DNA from: Metamycoplasma equirhinis
Lineage (GTDB): Bacteria > Bacillota_I > Bacilli_A > Mycoplasmatales > Metamycoplasmataceae
DNA length: 64,000 nt
Assembly (NCBI RefSeq): GCF_006385185.1
Contig: NZ_VFIX01000004.1
Coordinates: 1 to 64,000 of the forward strand
Reading direction: 5' to 3'
Position 1 is the first letter of the stretch. Each line of letters opens with the position of its first letter. The notes beneath the pieces are model-generated. The model was not told where the DNA came from. It saw only the letters and a program-made list of their open reading frames with translations, and searched no databases. Shown in pieces: positions 56,916 through 64,000 of the stretch. Made by a program: the position numbers and the translations under genes.

Positions 56916-58291
56916 TGACCGGAACAATAACAAAATTTTTCTCAGATATTGTTGAAATCGAATTTAAGAAAAATCATTTGCCTTTAATTAATCAATTACT
57001 AACTGCGCATAATGGAAAAACCTTTTTACTGGTAAAAAGAATAATTAATGAAACAACCATTAGAGCAATCATCATTTATTCATTTGCAGAACTTAATATT
57101 AACGATGAAATCACTAATACAGGCACAAGCTTTATGGTTCCTGTTGGTCAAAATTCAAAAAATAATATTTATAACTTTTGAGGAAATCCTCTGCTTTCAC
57201 AAAATGGCAATATTAAACGTGTGGAAATGAATTCTACAATTAATAATGATGAATTTTTAGACACAAATCTAGAAATTGTTGAAACAGGTATCAAAGCAAT
57301 TGACTTCTTTATGCCAATTATTAAAGGATACAAATTAGGAATATTTGGTGGCGCCGGTGTTGGTAAAACTGTTTTAATGAAGGAATTGATTTTTAACGTT
57401 AATCGTAAAAACCAAAAAACATCAAATATTTTTATCGGATCTGGTGAAAGATCACGTGAAGCTATTGAATTGTATGAAGAATTAGAAAATTCTGATTTGA
57501 TGAAAAACTCAGTTATGTACATTTCAAAAATGAATGAATCACCCGGAGCCAGAATGTCAATAGTTCCAATCGGAATTACTGCTGCTGAATACTTGCGTGA
57601 CCATGATAAAGAAAATGTTTTATTATTTATTGATAACATTTACCGTTTTGTTCAAGCTGAAAACGAGGTTAGTGCTTCGCTTGGTAAAAAACCGTCAGTT
57701 GGTGGATATCAATCTACACTTGAAAGTGATGTTGCTAACGTTGAAGATAGACTATTTAAAAATGAAAATGGTTCAATTACTTCCTTCCAAACAATCTTTT
57801 TACCAATGGACGATTTAAGTGATCCATCAGCAGTTGCTGTCTTTAACCACTTAGATGGTAATTTAGTTCTTTCTCGTGCGCAAACTGCTAAAAATATTTT
57901 TCCAGCTTTCGATCCGCTAGCAAGTTCATCTAACTCGGTTGACGAAAAAATATTAGGAAGAAAACATTTTGATGCAATAATTGAAGCAAAGAAAGTTCTT
58001 AAAGCATATAAAGACCTAGAAGACGTTATTTTGATTCTAGGATTTGATGAATTAGATGATGAAAGCAAAATTGTTGTTAAAAAAGCTTTGCAACTTGAAA
58101 ACTTCTTTACGCAAAACTTCTTTATGACTGAACAATTTACTAAAAACCCTGGTGTATATGTTCCTATTGAAGAAACAGTCGATAGTGTTATTAGAATTTT
58201 GGAAGGTAAATATATTAAACAAAGTCCTGAAATATTTGCTTATGTAGGATCAAATTTAAACATTCCTACCGACGAAGAATTAGGATTATAA
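56915..58291 (+). CDS. F1-like ATPase cluster gene 7: beta-like subunit
   Basis: 458 residues. Walker A GGAGVGKT at 145-152, GSGERSREAIELYEEL (catalytic Glu of GER retained), MNESPGARM, LLFIDNIYRF (Walker B) and PMDDLSDPSAVAVFNHLDGNLVLSR. Catalytic residues look intact, so ATP hydrolysis is expected. The N-terminal barrel is reduced. Start overlaps the alpha-like stop by one base (TAATG). No a, c or b subunits are in the cluster, so this is not the standard F1Fo ATP synthase. Confidence 0.92.
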
Positions 58292-58302
58292 TATCATCAA
58301 AT

Positions 58303-58332
58303 TTATAGACCGCTTTGGTCTATATTTTTTTT
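58303..58332 (+). terminator. Terminator after the F1-like ATPase cluster
   Basis: ATAGACC (58305-58311), GCTTT loop, GGTCTAT (58317-58323), then ATTTTTTTT. Confidence 0.85.
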
Positions 58333-58339
58333 AAAAAAA

Positions 58340-58362
58340 ATAAAAACTGCCATAGTGGCAGT
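58340..58362 (-). terminator. Terminator after rplT
   Basis: ACTGCC (58346-58351), 5-base loop, GGCAGT (58357-58362); the minus strand then reads TTTTATTTTT. Confidence 0.85.
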
Positions 58363-58380
58363 AGTTTTGGTTGTTTAAAA

Positions 58381-58743
58381 TTATTGTTTGTTCGATAATG
58401 CTTTTTTTGCTGTTTCAACTATTTGAGAAAATGATGTTGGATAGTTGATAGCTAATTCTGAAAGCATTTTTCTATTAACTTGAATATTTGCTTCTTTTAG
58501 ACCTTCAATCAATCTTGAGTAGGTGATTCCCATTGGTCTAGCAGCTGCGTTTATACGTGCTATTCATAATTTTCTAAATTCACGTTTAACTTGTTTTCTA
58601 TCCCTAAAAGCATAGGTTCATGATTTTACAACAGCTTGTTTGGCAACTTTGTAACCAACTGATTTATGTCCTCAGTATCCTTTTGCCAATTTAATTCATT
58701 TTGAACGTCTTCTTCTTGTAACTATTCCGCCTCTTGTACGCAT
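58381..58743 (-). CDS. rplT: 50S ribosomal protein L20
   Basis: 120 residues, basic. Begins [25 protein letters not shown], with [15 protein letters not shown] and [14 protein letters not shown] of L20. In Bacillus L20 represses its own operon by binding the infC leader; the leader here could serve the same purpose. AGGAAGGA precedes ATG 58743. Four TGA-Trp in the first half. Confidence 0.97.
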
Positions 58744-58762
58744 AATATTATTTCCTTCCTAA

Positions 58763-58951
58763 TTAAATTAATTCTTTATATCTTTTAAAATCTGAAGCTG
58801 ATAATGTAGATGCTTTACGAGCGTGACGTTTTTGTTTTGTTGTTTTGTTTTGAGCTAAATGTGATCTGAATGCATTTCCACGTTTAACTTTACCAGATGC
58901 AGTTATTTTAATTCTTTTCTTTAAACCGCTTTTGGTTTTCATTTTTGGCAT
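58763..58951 (-). CDS. rpmI: 50S ribosomal protein L35
   Basis: 62 residues. [20 protein letters not shown] start and the [18 protein letters not shown] core are diagnostic for L35. It lies 3 bases after infC; the infC-rpmI-rplT order is conserved in bacteria. Confidence 0.97.
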   Translation of the reverse strand: MPKMKTKSGLKKRIKITASGKVKRGNAFRSHLAQNKTTKQKRHARKASTLSASDFKRYKELI

Positions 58952-58954
58952 ATT

Positions 58955-59581
58955 TTATTCTCCTTGTTCTTCTGAAGGTTCGTTATTTAGTTTATTAGAT
59001 ATAGCATCAACTTTACGTTTATCTTTTTCGATATAGATATCCAAAAACTTTTCATTAACCAATGTAGCTTCTTTTGAAATTTTTGCAATATCTTCTACTA
59101 ATGCATAAAATTTAGTCAAAATTTCTTCGCCAAGTTCAGTTCTAGCTCTTTCACGGCCTCTAAATTTAACTGATACTTTTACTCTGTTACCTTCTAAAAT
59201 AAATTCACGAGCTTTTTTGGCTTTTGTATTTAAATCATGATCGCCAATTAAAGGTGTTAATCTTATTTCTCGATTTATTGTAACTGATTGTTTTTCTTTA
59301 GCGGCTTTTTGTTTTTTCTTTTTGTCATATTTAAACTTACCATAGTCTAAAATCTTTGCAATCGGCTTATTATTTTTAATATCAATTAAAACTAAGTCCA
59401 TATTTTCTTCTCTTGCTTTTTCAATAGCTACTTTTTTGGTTACTACACCAATTTTTTCACCGTTATTATCAAGTAAAAAAACTTTATCGTATGGTATTGC
59501 ATTATTTATGACATGTTCTGATTTTGGTTTTTTATTTTGAAAGCTTGCAAAATTTTCAGTGTTGTTGTTATTGTTAATAAT
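58955..59581 (-). CDS. infC: Translation initiation factor IF-3, probable AUU start
   Basis: About 208 residues from ATT 59581. N-terminal domain (VINNAIPYDKVFLLDNNGEKIGVV), linker helix, and C-terminal domain with REIRLTPLIGDHDLNTKAKKAREFI and VKFRGRERA. No ATG/GTG/TTG stands where the family begins. A full AAGGAGG lies 5 bases before ATT 59581 and 8 before ATT 59578. An AUU start is known for infC in other bacteria, where IF-3 rejects it and so limits its own synthesis. A longer reading from further upstream would translate the terminator hairpin. Confidence 0.9.
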   Translation of the reverse strand: MINNNNNTENFASFQNKKPKSEHVINNAIPYDKVFLLDNNGEKIGVVTKKVAIEKAREENMDLVLIDIKNNKPIAKILDYGKFKYDKKKKQKAAKEKQSVTINREIRLTPLIGDHDLNTKAKKAREFILEGNRVKVSVKFRGRERARTELGEEILTKFYALVEDIAKISKEATLVNEKFLDIYIEKDKRKVDAISNKLNNEPSEEQGE

Positions 59582-59601
59582 AACTTCCTCCTTAAATAAA
59601 T

Positions 59602-59745
59602 AAAAAAAGTGGTTAAATATCCACTTCCCAAAAACTACAAATATCTTTTTATTGTAGCAACCCAGCAAAAAATCACTTAGGTGAGAAATGAATCTTCTTG
59701 TGCTTAATAAAAGCATTAGTATTATACATCATTTTTTAAAGAGAA
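59602..59745 (-). promoter_or_regulatory. infC promoter and attenuator-like leader
   Basis: Minus strand: TTGTTT, 18 bases, TATAAT (59721-59726), then a leader of about 130 nt before the ATT start. Near its end AAGTGG (59607-59612) pairs with CCACTT (59621-59626), followed by a T run, a classical intrinsic terminator 15 bases before the ribosome site. This resembles the leader attenuation of infC-rpmI-rplT operons. Confidence 0.7.
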
Positions 59746-59822
59746 AACAAATAAGTATTTATTTGTCGTTCGTATTATTTTCAATAGACATCTAGTGTAG
59801 GCAAAAAACTTGCTTATAAAAT

Positions 59823-60899
59823 TTATAGCCACTTTTTATAAATTTTCTTTTGCTGATCCGATAACGTTATACCTTTTTGATTATTAAATTCTATACCACA
59901 TTTAGTGATAGCTTCTTTTAACCCTTCGTTTAGATTTATCAAAGCTAATTTGCGCGATTTTTGAACACCTTTTCATTTTCTTCCTTCACAAAGTTTATCT
60001 GAAACGTATAGAATTTTATCAAGAACACTCAATTCAAAGTCCAAGGTTGTATGAATTTTAATCGCATGCAATATTTCTTCATCTTCAAACATATAATTGT
60101 TTTTTAATCAATAATATGCTGTATTTTGATGTAATTTGTGAGGTTCTAAATTGTTTTTGTTAAATCCAAATTTTTTTAAAAATGAATAACTTTTTTCTTG
60201 ACTTCATTCCTTAGTAATATCATGCATAAATCCTGCTTGATATGCTGCCTTAACAGAAAAATTATTATTTTTGGCCAACGCGGCCGCAAATTCTGCGGTA
60301 AAACGTAAATGTTTGTATCTTTCTGGGGATAATCAATTTTTTGCAATATCTGAAAAATATAAAAAGTTTTTAGCTATGTACTTTTGTACTTCTGGTTCAA
60401 CTTGATTTAAATTTCCTAATCGGTATTTAGTTGAAGAAAAATCATGAAATTCATTATTAAGTAAAATACAATTGTATCTTTTAATATTTATTTTTGAAAA
60501 TTTGTTGTTTCGATTAAAAATACAAATTTTGGCTAGTTTAGATATTAAATCAATATCTTTTCATTTATTCAATTTGTTTACATTATCCGAACCGACCAAC
60601 AAATATAACTCATCTTCTGGAAATTTATTTTTAAAAAATTGAATGGTATTAATTGTATAAGAAGTTCCTTTTTGATTAGTTTCAAATTCCGATAAGCTCA
60701 TTTTATTTTTCAAAACTAATTTAATCATTTCAATACGATGTTTATTATCAACATAATCAGATTTCTTTTTAAACGGATTACAATTGGTTGGAACAAAAAT
60801 AATCTGATCTAAATTTAATAATTGCAAGGCATCGCTAGCAATTAAAATATGACCTTTATGAATTGGATTAAAACTTCCTCCGAATATACCTATTTTCAT
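59823..60899 (-). CDS. nadD: Nicotinate-nucleotide adenylyltransferase fused to a YqeK-type HD domain
   Basis: 358 residues. N-terminal NadD with GGSFNPIHKGH and SYTINTIQFF (about 1-180). Then an HD hydrolase domain with LRFTAEFAAALA, the metal site HDITKEW and KIHTT (about 190-350), as in YqeK (diadenosine tetraphosphatase in Bacillus). In Firmicutes nadD and yqeK are adjacent genes; here they are one. It makes deamido-NAD for NadE. Start overlaps the end of dinB. Several TGA-Trp. Confidence 0.92.
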
Positions 60900-62152
60900 T
60901 TTTCCTCCAATTCAATTTCATTTTTAGTTTTAGTTTTAGTAATATTTTTTCTTAAAAATTTAATATTATTAATATCTTTACCGTTTTCAACTAAAAGTTG
61001 TTTTACGGTTTTTAGTTGCGGTATATCATATTGAAAATTAATGCTATTAATTATCTTATTTATTTTACTTTCATTATTATATTCTGTAAATAAATCATAT
61101 TGTTCAACTTCAAATAATGATCTTAAATTTGACAAATGTATACCTAACCCTCTAATCATTTCACCGTTTCAAAATTCATCAAATAGTGAATATGCTACTT
61201 CATATAAATCATGAATATTAGCCACATAATATGATAATTTTTTCTGCTTTGTTTTTCAAATCTTATCAACATTCCTAATCGAAATTGAAACAAGCGAACC
61301 AGTAACACATTGATCTTTCGCCCTACGAAAAACATTTTCAGCCAATTTAAATATTTCAGAATGTAAAAAATCTGGATCATTTGAATCATTTATAGTAAAT
61401 GTTATTGAATTGCTTATTCCCTTGGCATTTTCAACTAATTCATGTTCAAAAGTTTCATTTTCGCCCTTTAAGGTTTTAATAAAAATGAAATAATTTTTTC
61501 CAAAAATTTTATTTAAAAGCAAGATGTTTTTACAATTAATTATGTCTTCGTATGTTTTTAAATTTGCCTTTTCTAAAGATAAGGATATTTTTTTGCCAAC
61601 ACCAAAAATTTTTTTAACGGGAAGTGAATAAAAATTATTAATAATGTCTCCTTTTTTAGTTTCCAGTATTCCGAATGGTTTAATTTTATTTGTGCTCATT
61701 TTTGCCAAAAATTTAGTGTATGAAATTCCGATAGAACACGGTATTTTAAAATATTTTAAAATATCATCTTGAATTTTTTTGGCATATGTAATAGGAGAAT
61801 CATATTTTTTTACCGCCATAGTAACATCTAAATAACATTCATCAATTGAATAAATTTCAATATGCGGTCCATAATTTTTATTAATAAATTCAAATATTTT
61901 TTTGGAGGTTAACGAATATAACTCATAATGAGGAGAAATAACAATAGTATCTGGTAATTTGTTTTTTACTTTATAAAAGGGGTCCCCTACTCTAAAGCCA
62001 AGATTTTTTATTTCATATGACATAGCTGAAATAATTGCTCTTTTGTAATTATTAGCAATTATTATTGGTTTATTGTTTAACCTAGGATTTAATGCTCTTT
62101 CACAACTAACAAAAAATGAATCCATATCGATATGAAACAAAACTTTGGCCAT
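60890..62152 (-). CDS. dinB: Y-family DNA polymerase IV
   Basis: 420 residues. Catalytic motifs HIDMDSFFVSCE and YSIDECYLDVT, then thumb (GIGKK-like FGVGKKISLSLEKA) and little-finger domain. Translesion synthesis polymerase. Start ATG 62152, with AAGGAA upstream, overlaps the sufU stop by one base. The stop is TAG 60890-60892, because TGA 60896-60898 is Trp, so it overlaps the nadD start by 10 bases. No lexA is in the window. Confidence 0.94.
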
Positions 62153-62580
62153 TATATTCCTTTTGAAATAGCTCGATATATTATTGATGCGCACTCAAGG
62201 CGATTAAAGCTATTTTTAACGTTTTTAAACACTATTAATTTATTAAGTAAATCAAAATCGTTATCATTTAAATTGTTATTATTAATCATTGCAAAATACG
62301 CGTCAATTATTTTTTTAATTTCAATGCGATCTTTATTAAGTATATTATCAAGCATTAATTCAATACTAGCGATAAAAATGGTGCAACCTTCAGCTTTATA
62401 TTTTGCATCAATTAGCACATTATCATTAAATTCTAAATTTAGCTCAATTGTATCAACACAAACGTTTGAATGTTCAAAAATTGTTTTGTTATTGTGTGGC
62501 AATTCTTCAACTTTAAATTTTGGATTTAAATATGCTGAAAAAATTATTTCTCGTTTTTCATTGGGATTATAAAAAATCAA
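62152..62580 (-). CDS. sufU: Iron-sulfur scaffold/sulfur acceptor SufU
   Basis: 142 residues. Cys41, Asp43, Cys66 and Cys130 fit the zinc site of SufU (CGD, GC-x-IS/FIAS and a third Cys before SII). SufU accepts sulfur from SufS. The start is TTG 62580, inside the end of sufS (14-base overlap), with GAGGTGG upstream; no ATG fits before residue 30. It directly follows sufS. Confidence 0.9.
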   Translation of the reverse strand: MIFYNPNEKREIIFSAYLNPKFKVEELPHNNKTIFEHSNVCVDTIELNLEFNDNVLIDAKYKAEGCTIFIASIELMLDNILNKDRIEIKKIIDAYFAMINNNNLNDNDFDLLNKLIVFKNVKNSFNRLECASIIYRAISKGI

Positions 62581-63742
62581 GATATTCCACCTCTACTTTC
62601 TTTAATTTTTCAATTAACATATCAACATCTTTAAAATCATTGTAAATTGACAACGATATGCGAACGTATGAAGATTCATATTTGCTTATAGATTTAAATT
62701 TGTGAGCACAAAAAATTCCAGATCTAACATAAATATTGTTATGACCTAAATATGAGGCTATGTCTTGTGCTGGTATGTTTTTAATATTAAACAACACAAT
62801 TTTATCTCCTTTGTTTGAGGCAATAAAAAGATTAGGAATTTCGCTTAATTTTTCATATATATAATTTGCTAACTTATTCTCTACAGTGTTAATTTTTTTA
62901 TAATCTAATAATTTTAAAAATTCTATTGCGCTTTGAAATTGAAAAATGCCAGCAAAATTTGGTGTTCCAGGTTCAAATTTTGTAATATTAGTATGCGAAT
63001 TTCAATTAAAATTTTCACCAATGTTTTGAACTTGACCGCCACCGAATTTTTTTGGAGATAATTTCTCTAGTAAGTCACTTTTTATAATTAGTGCGCCCAT
63101 GCCGGTTGGTCCAAAAATTTTATTCGATGAAAAAGCTATGACATCTCCGTTTTTCAATGAAACTTTTTCATGTGCAATCGCTTGAGCAGCGTCATTAATT
63201 AAAATTGCATTATATTTTTTGCACTTTGAATATATTTTATCCAAATTGTATTTAACTGAAAAATTGTTATTTGCTTGAGCTAATGCAACAATTCTTGTTT
63301 GTCTATTAATAGAAGTTAAAATATCTTCTTCTGTTTCACAATATTTAATTGATATATTTTTCTCTTTAAAGTTTTCTAAATACGGAACAATATTAGAACT
63401 ATGATTAAAGTAAGTCAATATTATTTCGCCGTCATCAATAATATCAGATAACATAGATGCAATCAAATTCAAACTTTCAGTGGTTCCAGAAGTAAAAATT
63501 AATTCTGAACCTTTTGCATCGACAAAATTAGCGATACTTTCGCGCGCAATTGCCAATTTTTGCGATATTTTAATTCCTAATTCCGAATCTGCTGTGCGCG
63601 TTGAAATTGAATATTTTTCGTAAAATTCTGTTCCGGAATCAATTACTGATTGAGATTTAAATGTCAAGGCAGCATTATCAAAATAAACAATATTTGGATT
63701 GTTTAAAAACATCGGAAAATATTTTTTAAATTCTGATTTCAT
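62567..63742 (-). CDS. sufS: Cysteine desulfurase SufS
   Basis: 391 residues. PLP enzyme that frees sulfur from cysteine for Fe-S clusters and thiolation. YFDNAALTFKS start, TSGTTESLNLIA, NDAAQAIAH (Asp184), PLP Lys208 in SSNKIFGPTG, and active Cys in RSGIFCAHKF. One TGA-Trp after NIGENFN. No sufBCD follow, so the pair may serve tRNA thiolation or a minimal Fe-S route. Start ATG 63742, with AAGGAG 5 bases upstream, one base after tlyA. Confidence 0.94.
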
Positions 63743-63743
63743 A

Positions 63744-64000
63744 TTACTCCTTTACAAATAAACTTATATATTCAATATTTTTTGATTTTCCTCCCAAAAT
63801 TGGACTTTGATCAATATTGACTAGTTTAAAATTAAATTTTTTGGCATATAAAATTATTTTGTTAATTATAAATTCATGATGAGTTGGATTTACATATCCA
63901 CCAACTTCAACATATTTACTAGAAGCTTCAAATTGTGGTTTAATAAGAGCCATTAAAAATGTTCCAGAACTAAGAATATCATTGCAAACATTAAAAACGT
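63744..64000 (-). CDS. TlyA/FtsJ-like rRNA methyltransferase (5' end outside window)
   Basis: Only the last 85 residues are present. MALIKPQFEAS with GGYVNPTHHEFI matches the C-terminal part of TlyA-type 2'-O-ribose methyltransferases (usually VALVKPQFEAG...H). The enzyme class is fairly sure. The S4 domain expected at the N-terminus lies outside the window. Confidence 0.75.
   Translation of the reverse strand, partial: VFNVCNDILSSGTFLMALIKPQFEASSKYVEVGGYVNPTHHEFIINKIILYAKKFNFKLVNIDQSPILGGKSKNIEYISLFVKE

Noticed and set aside
54547..58068. Minus-strand open frames inside the F1-like ATPase cluster
   Set aside because: Antisense to clear F1 motifs; no start signals.
59582..59716. Longer infC reading from an upstream start
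   Set aside because: It would translate the leader and terminator hairpin and has no ribosome site; the AAGGAGG points to the ATT start.
1..64000. CRISPR array, insertion sequence, prophage or rRNA
   Set aside because: No direct-repeat/spacer pattern, transposase or integrase motif, or rRNA sequence was seen on either strand.

Overview
The window is AT-rich mollicute DNA read with genetic code 4 (UGA = Trp). Most long genes carry in-frame TGA codons that align with conserved tryptophans, and a tRNA-Trp with anticodon UCA lies at 27791-27865. Coordinates below join reading pieces that a standard-code translation would split at TGA. Gene content (F1-like ATPase cluster, fused SecDF, NadD-YqeK fusion, many SPII lipoproteins) points to a Mycoplasma sensu lato, most likely the Hominis lineage. 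The species cannot be named from this alone.

Layout. 1-775: the 3' end of a ComEC-like gene, overlapping ligA tail to tail. 743-8932 (minus): an ecfA1-ecfA2-ecfT-ligA run, a deoxynucleoside kinase-hpt pair, folD with a small DUF2188 gene, then ssrA (tmRNA) next to smpB. 8961-18543 (minus): a tightly packed ruvA-ruvB-secDF-hisS-aspS-secG-rnr run leading into smpB and ssrA. 18649-30000: mostly plus strand, with ppa, efp, an Asp23-like gene, a degenerate transketolase homologue, acpP, truB and a HAD phosphatase. Two diverged copies of a two-gene cassette of unknown function sit on either side of nadE-efp-tkt-rluB.

29946-41568 is a surface island. It holds an S41-peptidase lipoprotein, ribF, two lipoproteins of unknown function, a ZIP-like metal transporter, an orphan OppA-like lipoprotein and three tandem related small lipoproteins. 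41614-48618 (minus) holds a P-type cation ATPase, pgsA, a membrane protein, a GH13-like protein that has lost its catalytic residues, and holA. yebC (plus) follows.

49629-58291 is a complete seven-gene F1-like (X0) ATPase cluster: 12-TM protein, small protein, gamma-like, epsilon-like, secreted/membrane-anchored protein, alpha-like and beta-like. It is the most distinctive system in the window. 58381-64000 (minus) holds infC-rpmI-rplT with an attenuator-like leader and a probable AUU start. It ends with a run from tlyA (partial) through sufS, sufU and dinB to nadD-yqeK, whose neighbours overlap or nearly abut.

No insertion sequence, prophage, CRISPR array or rRNA was seen. The candidates for new biology are the duplicated two-gene cassette, the two enzyme homologues without catalytic residues (transketolase-like, GH13-like), the lipoprotein/ZIP island and the F1-like ATPase.
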